The notes under the pieces: model-generated
The model's input: the letters and a program-made list of their open reading frames with translations, nothing else
Told to the model about the DNA's origin: nothing
The model's database searches: none
Assembly (NCBI GenBank): GCA_002490635.1
Contig: DKUJ01000001.1
Coordinates: 3,895-48,553 of the forward strand
Direction: 5' to 3'
Length of the DNA stretch: 44,659 nt
From: Porphyromonadaceae bacterium UBA7207
GTDB taxonomy: Bacteria; Bacteroidota; Bacteroidia; Bacteroidales; Muribaculaceae
In this document: piece after piece, positions 8,180-16,842 of the stretch
How the letters are laid out: each line of letters opens with the position of its first letter
Numbering within the stretch: the first letter of the stretch is position 1
Made by a program: the position numbers and the translations under genes

Positions 8180-10921
8180 CTATTTTACCAGCGTGTTCCT
8201 GACTTGTGATGGAGTTTCTCCGTAGGCGTCCCTATAGCATTTTGTGAAATACGCCGGGGTGGAGAAACCTATCTCATAAGCAATCTCGCCGATTGTTTTC
8301 TCTGTGGATATCAGTAGTTCACGACCGCGTTGCAGGCGCAACCTGCGTATGAGCTCAACCGGAGCATAATTGGTCAGAGATTTTATCTTACGGTAGAACT
8401 GAGAGCGTTCCAATCCCATTTGGGAAGCAATCATATCGACATTCAGATCCTGATTGCCCATCCCCTCATTCAGTATCTTGAGAAAGCGATTGTAGAATTC
8501 GGAATCAATATCATTTTTAGGAAGCGCTTCTTTCCGTATGGATTTACCGGTTTCTTCCTTTGGAACGGCTGATGAAGGCGACTGCCAAAGGTTTTTTATG
8601 CGCTTGCGGTTCATTATCAGGCTTGAGCACCTGGATTTCAATACGCTGCTGTTAAACGGCTTCGACAGATATCCGTCGGCGCCGCTGTCGTATCCCTGAA
8701 CACGCTGCTCATCCATCGAACAGGCAGTGAGCATCAACACGGGAATATGGGAAGTCGAGACTTCGTTTTTTATATGTCGGCAACACTCCAGACCGTCCAT
8801 GACAGGCATCATCACATCGCATACAATCAAATCCGGAACATATCTGGCGGCCATTCTCACTCCCTCTTTGCCATTTGAAGCGGTGATTATATTGTAGTCA
8901 GCGTCCAGTATCTCTCCTACGAGCTTCTGTATATCCTTGTTGTCATCAATGATAAGCGCAATAGGCTTGTCGGCATCGAATGAAAGACTGCTTTCAATAT
9001 TATCGAGTTCGGTTTCCACGTCACGGTCCCCGATTGCCTTCTCTGCTGTTATCGTGGTTTCTGCAATGTGCCGGACAGGAATGGTCACTGTAAAGACAGA
9101 TCCCTTATTCAATGTGCTTTCTACGCTGATAGTGCCGTCGTGGAGCTCGACAAAAGCTTTTGCCAGCGACAGACCTATGCCCGAGCCTTTGGGATGAATC
9201 CGGTCGACCTGGTAGAATCTGTCGAAAATATTACCCAGATCTCTTTCGCTGATGCCTTCGCCGGTATCGGAGACCTTAAATGTCAGACACCTGTTGTCAT
9301 ATTCATACCACACCGTTATGACTCCGTTATTTGGCGTGTATTTGAATGCGTTGGACAACAGATTGAAAAACACACGTTCTATTTTTTCAGTATCAATGGC
9401 CATCGGCATCGGCACATTGGCCGCAGGGCCGTCTATTGTCAGCCTTATATCCCGCTTTCGCGCCACGGAATAGAAGGACTCCATCCAGTCGCGAACCGCC
9501 TGGTTGAAGTCTATTTCTGTCAGACGGAGGTTTAGTTTGCCATTCTCGTATTTTCTGAAATCGAGGATTTGGTTTATGAGGCGCTGGAGGATTTTTACAT
9601 TTTTATTCGCTATCTTAATCAAGTTTTTTTGCGGCGCAGTGAGATTGTCTGCATCGGCAAGCTGCGCTACTGGTTCGGAAATCAAGGTCAGCGGAGTGCG
9701 CAGATCATGTGAAACGTTGGTAAAAAATATAAGTTTGGATTGAGTTGCGGCCTGGAGCTGCTCGTTAAGTATCCTTTGCTTGTCACGCTCTTCCTCAAGA
9801 AGTCTGTTTTGCACCATAAGTTCCCTATGGTGTTTGCTGCGCTGCCAGAATGCGCGCAGAAGCAGGAATCCAACACCGAAAAGAAGAATGATGATGGCGA
9901 TACTGGCATAGAACAGGGATGTCTGCGATGAATGCTTGGCCCAATAATCATCTATTTGTGCTTTCAGCAGTCTCATCTTTCCGGCTTCCTCATTTAACGT
10001 TTCATTCTGCAAAAGAAGTATATCCGCGTTGGTCAAATCCACCGCCGAAGAAACCGGCAGTATAGTCTCCTTTTCATATGGCTGACCCTTAAGAATGGCT
10101 AAGGCTGTGCGTATGAGCCGATGTCCTTCTGTCGGATATAGGAATGTAGCGTCAATGACACTGTCCGCCACCGCCTTAATACCGATATTTGGTGCCGCAT
10201 CTATTCCGATAATATGAATACTGTCACGACCATGCCTGCGGGCTACCTCCGATGCGCCGATTGCCATACGGTCATTATGGGCATAAATCAAATCGACATC
10301 CTGGTATTCCCTCAGAAGAGAATCAACTACCGTCATTGCATCCTCATTATTCCAATTGCCGGGACCGCTTGCGAGGATTATTCCCCCGTTATCTTCAAAT
10401 TCCTTTACAAATCCATTATGTCTCCCTTCTGCCGGAGTAGAACCTTTCAACCCGAAAATCTCTATCGCCTTGGCTCCTTCCCCTAATATGTGCAGTGCGT
10501 AATGGGCGGCAGAACGGCCAAGACCTTCATCATCGACGCCTATTCGGGCGGTGTAGGTGTCCCCGTTGATGTTCCTGTCAAAAATAACCACCGGCATACC
10601 TTGCTCGTACACCTCCTTGACAACAGGCGTAAGAGCCGCCGCTTCATTCGGAGAAACGATTATTATGTCAAATCCGTTCTCAACGAAATATTTTATATCC
10701 TCGATCTGTTTTGTATTGCTGTCATCAGCCGAACGGATTTCGACAACAGCATCCTCGTGAAACATAATCTCACGGTTTATCTCGTCGTTCATTTTCATGC
10801 GCCAGTCGTCCTGGCTGCACTGCGACACTCCTATCTTGTAGATTCTGCGATCGGAACAGCCGGTCAAAAGGAAGAGAAGTCCCAATAAGACAAAACATGA
10901 CCAAATGCGTTTCTTTTTCAT
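8180..10921 (-). CDS. Hybrid two-component system regulator with sugar-binding-protein sensor (fructose-type HTCS)
   Basis: 913 residues, sensor to DNA-binding domain in one chain. Residues 1-22 are a signal/lipobox-like segment (LLTGC). Residues 28-310 form a type-1 periplasmic binding protein of the ribose-binding kind (IKYFVENGFDIIIVSPNEA; VVIFDRNINGD; HNDRMAIGASEVA). A transmembrane helix spans about 336-356. The kinase has H405 in FFTNVSHDLRTPLTLI, N524 in the N box, SDTGEG (551-556) and GSGIGLSLAK. The receiver (about 653-765) has D702 in VCDVMMPVMDG and KPF. The AraC-type helix-turn-helix is at about 815-912. This is the architecture of BT1754 of Bacteroides thetaiotaomicron, whose ligand is fructose. 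The fructokinase, GH32 and MFS neighbours agree. It has its own promoter and terminator. Confidence 0.93.
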   Translation of the reverse strand: MKKKRIWSCFVLLGLLFLLTGCSDRRIYKIGVSQCSQDDWRMKMNDEINREIMFHEDAVVEIRSADDSNTKQIEDIKYFVENGFDIIIVSPNEAAALTPVVKEVYEQGMPVVIFDRNINGDTYTARIGVDDEGLGRSAAHYALHILGEGAKAIEIFGLKGSTPAEGRHNGFVKEFEDNGGIILASGPGNWNNEDAMTVVDSLLREYQDVDLIYAHNDRMAIGASEVARRHGRDSIHIIGIDAAPNIGIKAVADSVIDATFLYPTEGHRLIRTALAILKGQPYEKETILPVSSAVDLTNADILLLQNETLNEEAGKMRLLKAQIDDYWAKHSSQTSLFYASIAIIILLFGVGFLLLRAFWQRSKHHRELMVQNRLLEEERDKQRILNEQLQAATQSKLIFFTNVSHDLRTPLTLISEPVAQLADADNLTAPQKNLIKIANKNVKILQRLINQILDFRKYENGKLNLRLTEIDFNQAVRDWMESFYSVARKRDIRLTIDGPAANVPMPMAIDTEKIERVFFNLLSNAFKYTPNNGVITVWYEYDNRCLTFKVSDTGEGISERDLGNIFDRFYQVDRIHPKGSGIGLSLAKAFVELHDGTISVESTLNKGSVFTVTIPVRHIAETTITAEKAIGDRDVETELDNIESSLSFDADKPIALIIDDNKDIQKLVGEILDADYNIITASNGKEGVRMAARYVPDLIVCDVMMPVMDGLECCRHIKNEVSTSHIPVLMLTACSMDEQRVQGYDSGADGYLSKPFNSSVLKSRCSSLIMNRKRIKNLWQSPSSAVPKEETGKSIRKEALPKNDIDSEFYNRFLKILNEGMGNQDLNVDMIASQMGLERSQFYRKIKSLTNYAPVELIRRLRLQRGRELLISTEKTIGEIAYEIGFSTPAYFTKCYRDAYGETPSQVRNTLVK

Positions 10922-10941
10922 TGTAATCGTTTAAGGTTTTG

Positions 10942-10949
10942 CAAAGTTA
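10942..10949 (-). promoter_or_regulatory. -7 promoter element of the HTCS gene
   Basis: TAACTTTG on the minus strand, an exact TAnnTTTG match, 20 nt upstream of the HTCS ATG at 10921. No clear -33 TTTG was seen. Confidence 0.6.
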
Positions 10950-11006
10950 ATCATAATGCCATGAAAAAGAGTGCATAAGGTATTAAAAACTATGCTGTAC
11001 AACAAA

Positions 11007-11063
11007 TTTGATAGCCGATACACGTTTTTTGATACCTGCCATTTCGCGTTTGTAGTAGTTTTG
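11007..11063 (+). promoter_or_regulatory. GH32 operon promoter with putative HTCS operator
   Basis: TAGTTTTG (11056-11063) matches TAnnTTTG. Upstream are TTTGATAG (11007-11014) and TTTGATAC (11028-11035), a direct repeat with a 21-bp period, the second ending 20 nt before the -7 element. The susC promoter has the same arrangement. CACGTTTTTTGATA (11021-11034) occurs identically at 8031-8044. There is no -33 TTTG at normal spacing, which fits activator dependence. The leader to the ATG at 11177 is about 105 nt. Confidence 0.6.
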
Positions 11064-11176
11064 CATTGTCGAAACGGTAGACTGCCATACATCGCCTGGT
11101 GCTACCGGCCTCGTAAAGACAGGTTCATTTCAAGGTGAAAAAATAGACTGTTCAACATAGCTTAAATATCAAAACC

Positions 11177-13018
11177 ATGAATGGAATAACAAAATGTCTC
11201 ACTTCACTGATGATGCTCTCGACAATAGCGGCAGCATCGACAGTGTCTGCCTCCGACGGGGTGGAAGTGAACCATCTTGGTGTCAACAACACCATCGTCC
11301 GAATCAATGGCGACGGCAAATATCTTATGCTCCCCGTACAGGAGTCCAACGACGACGCCAGAATTGTCGTGCTCGTCGACGGCAATATCGACAGGACTGT
11401 CAATGTCCGGCTGGCAAAGAGCAAGGTCGATTACTTTGTACCTTTAGACCTTACATCTTATAACGGCCACGACGTGCTGCTGAATGTCATCACAACCCAG
11501 AACCGCTCAAACATCCGCGAGGCTAAAGATGATGCCTGCTGGAAAAATCTGTCTTTAACCGACACTTTCGACATTTCAAACAGAGAAAAGTACCGTCCGG
11601 CCTACCACCATACCCCCCTGTATGGATGGATGAACGACCCCAACGGCATGTTCTATAAGGACGGCGTATGGCATCTCTATTATCAGTGGAACCCTTACGG
11701 CTCCAAATGGCAAAACATGACATGGGGACACTCGTCCTCGACAGATCTCGTTAACTGGAACCATCATCCCGCCGCAATCGAAGCCAACGGACTGGGCGCC
11801 GTGTTCAGCGGAAGCTCGGTGGTAGATACTGAAAACACCGCAGGATTCGGAAAAAATGCAGTAGTGGCGCTATACACCTCGGCTGATCTCAGCCAGATTC
11901 AGAGCATCGCACACAGCGTCGACCACGGTCATACATTCGAAATCTACCCAGGCAATCCCGTTATCACACTCGAAAGCGAGGCCCGCGATCCGAATATGTT
12001 CTGGGACACCGCCAATAATCGGTGGGTGCTCTCTCTGGCTCATGCCCTCGACCATGAGATGCTCTTCTTCACTTCGCCGGACCTGAAGAACTGGACACTG
12101 CAAAGCGCGTTTGGAAAAGGAAAAGGCGCACAGGACGGAGTGTGGGAATGTCCCGATTTATTCAAACTGAAAGTCGACGGCACCGACGAAGAGAAATGGG
12201 TATTGGTGTGCAATATAAACCCCGGAGGACCTTTCGGCGGCAGTGCGACCCAGTATTTCGTGGGAGATTTCGACGGCACTACATTCAAGGCCGATACCGA
12301 CGCTGACGGCAACATCCCCACCAAATGGATGGATTACGGCAAGGACCACTATGCGACCGTGAGCTGGAGTGGCGCTCCGGATAACCGGCGGACTCTCATC
12401 GGATGGATGAGCAACTGGCAATACGCAGCCGAGGTGCCCACATTGCAATATCGCAGTGCCAATACACTGCCACGTGAAGCCGGGCTGTTCAAAAATGCGG
12501 ACGGACAAATCTATATGTCCTCGGCACCATCTCCGGAACTTGTAAATATCCGCGATAAAGAAATCGTAAAGGTCAACAACAAGTCAGCAGGCCGGAAAAA
12601 ACGGGTTTTCTCTCTTCCGGTTTCTAATGATGGCGTGTGCGAGATACTTCTCGACTTAGACTGCCGCAGGGCTGATTCGGTTGACATCAGGATTGCCAAC
12701 AATGCCGACGAATCCGTAACTTTAAGGTACAATTCCTCGGACCACACACTCTCCTTTGACAGGCGCCACAGCGGAATCGTCGACTTCAGCCAGGATTTTC
12801 CGGCGGTGACAGTCGCACCCACATTCGAGAACGACAAAAAGATTTCTTTGCGAATATTCATCGACAAATCGAGCATGGAAGTTTTCGGAAACAACGGCAA
12901 GTTCGTTATGACCAATCTCGTATTCCCCACCATGCCATACTCGACCTTGTCGATATCCGCAACGGGAGGGTCTGCCAAAATCGAAAATCTTAAAATCTAC
13001 TCGATAAAAGAACTATAA
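11177..13018 (+). CDS. Glycoside hydrolase family 32 fructanase (levanase/inulinase/invertase type)
   Basis: 613 residues with a cleavable signal peptide (about 1-26, no lipobox), so probably periplasmic. An N-terminal beta domain of the DUF4980 type (about 30-130) precedes the five-bladed GH32 propeller. All three catalytic motifs are intact: WMNDPNG (151-157, nucleophile D154), ARDPN (269-273, transition-state Asp D271) and WECPDLF (323-329, acid/base E324). The C-terminal beta-sandwich includes IDKSSMEVFGNNGKFVMTN. It hydrolyses beta-fructosidic bonds; with a periplasmic location an exo-acting role releasing fructose is likely, though linkage preference (beta-2,1 or beta-2,6) cannot be read from the sequence. 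It is first in an operon with the MFS permease (19 nt gap) and fructokinase. Confidence 0.95.
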   Translation: MNGITKCLTSLMMLSTIAAASTVSASDGVEVNHLGVNNTIVRINGDGKYLMLPVQESNDDARIVVLVDGNIDRTVNVRLAKSKVDYFVPLDLTSYNGHDVLLNVITTQNRSNIREAKDDACWKNLSLTDTFDISNREKYRPAYHHTPLYGWMNDPNGMFYKDGVWHLYYQWNPYGSKWQNMTWGHSSSTDLVNWNHHPAAIEANGLGAVFSGSSVVDTENTAGFGKNAVVALYTSADLSQIQSIAHSVDHGHTFEIYPGNPVITLESEARDPNMFWDTANNRWVLSLAHALDHEMLFFTSPDLKNWTLQSAFGKGKGAQDGVWECPDLFKLKVDGTDEEKWVLVCNINPGGPFGGSATQYFVGDFDGTTFKADTDADGNIPTKWMDYGKDHYATVSWSGAPDNRRTLIGWMSNWQYAAEVPTLQYRSANTLPREAGLFKNADGQIYMSSAPSPELVNIRDKEIVKVNNKSAGRKKRVFSLPVSNDGVCEILLDLDCRRADSVDIRIANNADESVTLRYNSSDHTLSFDRRHSGIVDFSQDFPAVTVAPTFENDKKISLRIFIDKSSMEVFGNNGKFVMTNLVFPTMPYSTLSISATGGSAKIENLKIYSIKEL

Positions 13019-13037
13019 ACCAATACAACAGAACATT

Positions 13038-14222
13038 ATGGCTATGATACAATCGCTGGTCACAAACCGGAAGTCGTTCATGCTCCAGATAATCCCTGTG
13101 ATGCTGTGCTTTTTCGCAATGGGGTTTGTCGACCTCGTCGGCACAGCTTCAAACTACGTCCAGAAAGATTTAGCGCTGTCCGACTCTCAGGCCAATCTCT
13201 TCCCATCGCTCGTGTTCTTCTGGTTCTTGATTTTCTCAGTGCCCACCGGGATGCTGATGAATAAAATAGGCCGTAAGAAGACCGTCCTGATAAGTCTCAT
13301 TGTAACAGCAGCATCACTTTTCGTCCCGGCCTTCGGCGACAGCTATGCAGTGATGCTCATCTCCTTCTCGCTTCTGGGAATAGGCAACGCCATCATGCAG
13401 ACATCTCTTAATCCACTTGTGACCAATCTTATCAGCGGGGACAAACTTGCATCGACTCTCACCTTCGGCCAGTTTGTAAAAGCTATCGCATCATTCCTCG
13501 CACCTGTCATAGCCGCGTGGGGAGCCACCACGGCATTCCCGACATTCGGACTTGGCTGGAGAGCCCTGTTTGTAATATACGCCGTAATCAGCCTCCTGTC
13601 CATATCGCTATTGGCCGCCACTCCCATCGATGAGGAGAAGCCCGACAGAGCCACCGGCATAGGTGAATGTCTCAGACTGCTCGGCCGCCCGTTCATATTC
13701 CTCTGTTTTCTCGGCATAATGTGTCATGTGGGCATTGATGTCGGAACAAACACTACCGCCCCGAAAATCATCATCGAGCGCCTTGGGATTCCCCTGGAAG
13801 AAGCCGGATTCGCCACAGGCATCTACTTCATATTCCGAACGGCCGGATGCTTTCTCGGAGCCTTCTTTCTACGCTCCATATCTCCTAAACTCTTCTTCGG
13901 CATAAGTGTATCGATGATGCTCGCAGGCATGGCAATACTATTCTTCTGCGATACACTTACCCCGTTGTATTCGGGTATCGGACTTATTGGCTTCGGAAAC
14001 TCCAACATCTTCTCCGTGGTATTCTCCCAAGCCCTTGTATATACCCCGAACGAGCGCAACGAAGTTTCCGGGCTTATGATTATGGGCTTGTTCGGAGGAA
14101 CAGTCTTCCCGCTCGCCATGGGATATGCGGCCGATGCGATCGGGCAGGCCGGAGCTGTCGCCATCATGACAATCGGAGTGATATATCTGATGTATTACAC
14201 CTTTAAAATAAGAAATATATAA
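13038..14222 (+). CDS. MFS sugar:proton symporter, FucP/glucose-galactose permease type (probable fructose importer)
   Basis: 394 residues, about 12 hydrophobic helices, no signal peptide. The major-facilitator loop between helices 2 and 3 is seen in LMNKIGRKKTVLIS. The N-terminal FAMGFVDLVGTASNYVQKDL and the loop FPSLVFFWFLIFSVPTGML resemble the FHS (fucose-hexose symporter) group, which in Bacteroidota includes BT1758 of the fructan locus. Located in the inner membrane, it would import monosaccharide released by the GH32 enzyme into the cytoplasm. It sits 19 nt after the GH32 gene and 23 nt before fructokinase, so all three are one operon. ATG 13038 (MAMIQSLV) was chosen; a second ATG two codons later (MIQ) is equally possible. 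Fructose specificity rests on context. Confidence 0.88.
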   Translation: MAMIQSLVTNRKSFMLQIIPVMLCFFAMGFVDLVGTASNYVQKDLALSDSQANLFPSLVFFWFLIFSVPTGMLMNKIGRKKTVLISLIVTAASLFVPAFGDSYAVMLISFSLLGIGNAIMQTSLNPLVTNLISGDKLASTLTFGQFVKAIASFLAPVIAAWGATTAFPTFGLGWRALFVIYAVISLLSISLLAATPIDEEKPDRATGIGECLRLLGRPFIFLCFLGIMCHVGIDVGTNTTAPKIIIERLGIPLEEAGFATGIYFIFRTAGCFLGAFFLRSISPKLFFGISVSMMLAGMAILFFCDTLTPLYSGIGLIGFGNSNIFSVVFSQALVYTPNERNEVSGLMIMGLFGGTVFPLAMGYAADAIGQAGAVAIMTIGVIYLMYYTFKIRNI

Positions 14223-14245
14223 AAACCGACAAATACGTTTTCGAC

Positions 14246-15124
14246 ATGAATGACATAGTTGTAGGAATGGGCGAAGCCCTGTGGGACGTGCTTCCGGAGG
14301 GTAAAAAAATCGGTGGCGCACCGGCCAATTTCGCCTACCATGTTTCGCAGTTCGGCCTGCCGAGTTGTGTAGTGAGTGCGGTCGGCGATGATGCCCTTGG
14401 CAAAGAAATAACAGAGAACTTTACTTCAAAAGGACTTAATCAGCTCATCGCTGAAGTTCCCTATCCCACTGGCACAGTTCAGGTCGAAATAGACCCGGCT
14501 GGAGTTCCCCAGTACGAAATCAAAGAGAATGTGGCATGGGACAACATTCCCTATACAGCCCGCCTTGAGCAACTGGCCGAAAGGACAAAGGCCGTATGCT
14601 TCGGTTCGCTTGCGCAGCGCAATGTGGTATCTCGCAACACAATCAACCGCTTCTTCGACGCAATGCCCCGGACCGCCGACTCTCTTGTGGTCTTCGATGT
14701 CAACCTCCGCCAGGGCTTCTATAACAAGGAAATTATCTGCAACTCTATGAAACGTTGCAACATCCTGAAGATAAACGACGAAGAACTTGTGACCGTCAGC
14801 CGTATGTTCGGCTATCCCGGCATTGACCTTCAGGACAAATGCTGGATTCTTCTCGGCAAATATAACCTTAAGATGCTTATTCTCACATGCGGCATCAATG
14901 GCAGCTACGTATTCACCCCCGGCAACGTATCGTTCCAGCCTACACCGAAAGTCGAAGTTGCAGACACCGTCGGCGCCGGCGACAGCTTTACCGCGGCGTT
15001 CATCGCTTCCATACTAAAAGGAAAAAGCGTACAGGAAGCACACTCACTCGCCGTGCAGACCTCCGCGTATGTCTGCACCAAGAAAGGCGCAATGCCAATT
15101 CTCCCCCCCGAACTGACCGCGTAA
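14246..15124 (+). CDS. Fructokinase, PfkB/ribokinase family
   Basis: 292 residues, normal family length, cytoplasmic. It phosphorylates fructose with ATP so that it can enter glycolysis. Family motifs: GGAPANFAYHVSQFG (23-37, sugar binding, first PfkB signature), FDVNLRQGFYN (150-160), LKINDEE (174-180) and DTVGAGDSFTAAF (240-252, second PfkB signature, catalytic base D246, anion hole GAG). It is third in the GH32-permease-kinase operon, matching BT1757 in the Bacteroides fructan locus. A terminator follows 21 nt after the stop. Other PfkB substrates (ribose, tagatose-6-P) cannot be excluded by motif alone, but context makes fructose by far the most likely. Confidence 0.92.
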   Translation: MNDIVVGMGEALWDVLPEGKKIGGAPANFAYHVSQFGLPSCVVSAVGDDALGKEITENFTSKGLNQLIAEVPYPTGTVQVEIDPAGVPQYEIKENVAWDNIPYTARLEQLAERTKAVCFGSLAQRNVVSRNTINRFFDAMPRTADSLVVFDVNLRQGFYNKEIICNSMKRCNILKINDEELVTVSRMFGYPGIDLQDKCWILLGKYNLKMLILTCGINGSYVFTPGNVSFQPTPKVEVADTVGAGDSFTAAFIASILKGKSVQEAHSLAVQTSAYVCTKKGAMPILPPELTA

Positions 15125-15145
15125 TAGTCCACCTATACAGTTCAT

Positions 15146-15191
15146 CAGTTCCTTGCTCCCGACATTACCGGAAGCAAGGAACTGTTATTTT
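15146..15191 (+). terminator. Rho-independent terminator of the fructan operon
   Basis: Perfect 12-bp stem CAGTTCCTTGCT (15146-15157) with AGCAAGGAACTG (15173-15184), 15-nt loop, then TTATTTT. It closes the GH32-permease-fructokinase unit. Confidence 0.85.
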
Positions 15192-15507
15192 AACAACGAT
15201 TATTAGAATAAACAAATAAAAATCAATGGGAGACGGCCGCCAATACAGACCGGCAATTCAATTTTATTTGTTACTTTTACTGCGTGATTAAACGACCTCT
15301 TAAACGCTGCGAACTTTTTTTCAACTACATTACGCAGTCAACGCATTGCATTAAAAATACCCCAGGCTATTGGCGAGTATGAAACATACTTGTCAATAGC
15401 TTTTTCATTGCGGTTCGGCACATAATATAGCACCGATGGCATATTTGCCTTATCTTTGTTTTCCAGCACTCAACACATTCCAACCACGAAAAACCCACTG
15501 AGACATT
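15192..15507. other. Intergenic region before the aldo/keto reductase
   Basis: 316 bases without a gene. TATCTTTG at 15451-15458 matches the -7 consensus and would give a leader of about 45 nt for the ATG at 15508. A 16-base motif TTAAACGACCTCTTAA at 15288-15303 is repeated with one mismatch at 8084-8099, upstream of susC. Nothing else was recognised. Confidence 0.5.
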
Positions 15508-16527
15508 ATGATTGAAGACGTATATAAAGCAGCCGCGAACCGCTACGACAGCGGCATGGAATATGCCCGCGCAGGCCGCAGCGGCATCCTGCTCCCCCGC
15601 GTATCGCTGGGCTTCTGGCACAATTTCGGCGAACTCGCGCCACTGTCGCGCAGCAAGGAGATAATGCACGCAGCTTTCGACCATGGCATAACTTCCTTCG
15701 ACCTGGCCAACAACTACGGACCGCGCTACGGCACTGCCGAAGAAACATTCGGACAGGTGTTCCGCCGTTCGTTCGCGCCATATCGCGACGAAATGTTCAT
15801 AGCCACCAAAGCAGGATATGAGATGTGGCCCGGCCCTTACGGCAACTGGGGATCGCGGAAATATCTCATCACATCTCTCAATCAAAGCCTCCGCCGCATG
15901 GGGCTGGACTATGTGGATGTATTCTACTCGCACCGCTACGACCCCGACACTCCCGAAGAAGAGACACTACAGGCTCTTGTCGATATCGTAAAGCAAGGCA
16001 AGGCGCTCTACGCCGGCATCTCGCGATGGCCTTTAGAGGCCTCGCGCAGGGCGTTCGCCTATCTGCGCGAGCACGATGTGCCATGCCTACTTTTTCAGGA
16101 CCGGCTGAACATAATCGACAGAACAGTGGTGGAGAGCGGCGTTCTCGAGGCGGCATCCCGGGCCGGATGCGGCTTCGTGTCATTCTCGCCACTGGCGCAA
16201 GGGATACTCACAAACCGCTACCTCGGAGGCATACCGGCCGACTCCCGCGCTGCAATCAACTTCTCACTCAAAACCTCAAGCATAAGCTCAGAGGTGGTTG
16301 AACAGCTTCGCATGCTCGACAATATGGCCCGACAGCGCGGACAGACTCTTGCCGAAATGGCTCTCGCATGGGTGCTCCGCGACACCCGTGTGACATCGGT
16401 AATAATAGGCTGCAGCAGCAAAGAACAGCTCATGGACTGCATCGGCACAGTCGGCAGCCCGGAATTCACAACTGCCGAACTTGAAGAAATAGACAGCATA
16501 GGCGCACGCATAAGGCCTCTCGTTTAG
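15508..16527 (+). CDS. Aldo/keto reductase, YghZ/GAP-reductase-like (AKR14 type)
   Basis: 339 residues, a TIM-barrel NADPH-dependent oxidoreductase that reduces small aldehydes or ketones in the cytoplasm. The catalytic tetrad is present: D65 in SFDLANNYGP, Y70, K101 in IATKAGYEMWPGPYG and H142 in VDVFYSHRYDPDTPEEE. The long loop with WPGPYGNWGSRKYL and the HRYDPDTP segment are typical of the YghZ (L-glyceraldehyde-3-phosphate reductase) and voltage-gated potassium channel beta-subunit group. The C-terminal VIIGCSSKEQL is the cofactor phosphate-binding end (usual form SVIxGAS). Own promoter at 15451; a stem-loop follows at 16577. No functional link to the fructan genes is shown; the physiological substrate is unknown. 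Confidence 0.9.
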   Translation: MIEDVYKAAANRYDSGMEYARAGRSGILLPRVSLGFWHNFGELAPLSRSKEIMHAAFDHGITSFDLANNYGPRYGTAEETFGQVFRRSFAPYRDEMFIATKAGYEMWPGPYGNWGSRKYLITSLNQSLRRMGLDYVDVFYSHRYDPDTPEEETLQALVDIVKQGKALYAGISRWPLEASRRAFAYLREHDVPCLLFQDRLNIIDRTVVESGVLEAASRAGCGFVSFSPLAQGILTNRYLGGIPADSRAAINFSLKTSSISSEVVEQLRMLDNMARQRGQTLAEMALAWVLRDTRVTSVIIGCSSKEQLMDCIGTVGSPEFTTAELEEIDSIGARIRPLV

Positions 16528-16576
16528 GTCCGAAACGACACAACGACAACCGCGCAAAGTATAAGAAAAAATACAA

Positions 16577-16625
16577 GCCCCGGAGAAACCATTCCCGCCA
16601 TAGGAATCAGGCTTCTCCGGGGTCT
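16577..16625 (+). terminator. Stem-loop after the aldo/keto reductase gene
   Basis: 10-bp perfect stem, CCCCGGAGAA (16578-16587) with TTCTCCGGGG (16613-16622), loop of 25 nt that can pair internally (ATTCC/GGAAT). The tail TCTTCAT is only weakly U-rich, so termination is probable rather than certain. The rest of 16528-16734 shows no gene. Confidence 0.6.
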
Positions 16626-16734
16626 TCATATTCACTACGGGGGCCTCAGAGTATAATCTGTGCATCTCGCCAAGCCATACACAAAGCATACCATCAGTCA
16701 AGTTGTGTTAATTTTAGTTATTAATTATATCTAT

Positions 16735-16765
16735 TTTGCACATTCAAATAAAATAGCTAAATTTG
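16735..16765 (+). promoter_or_regulatory. Promoter of the large secreted protein gene
   Basis: Textbook Bacteroidota promoter: TTTG (16735-16738), 19 nt, TAAATTTG (16758-16765). Transcription should start near 16770. This rules out starts before it and supports ATG 16843. Confidence 0.8.
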
Positions 16766-16842
16766 GCGCAAACTTCCAGATTATAACAAAAGCCAGATTA
16801 AACCTTAAAATAACACCCTTTATTCAAACCAGGAATTTCACT

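Noticed and set aside
16660..16842. Upstream extension of the large secreted protein
   Set aside because: It crosses a perfect promoter (16735-16765) and would bury the signal peptide; ATG 16843 fits better.
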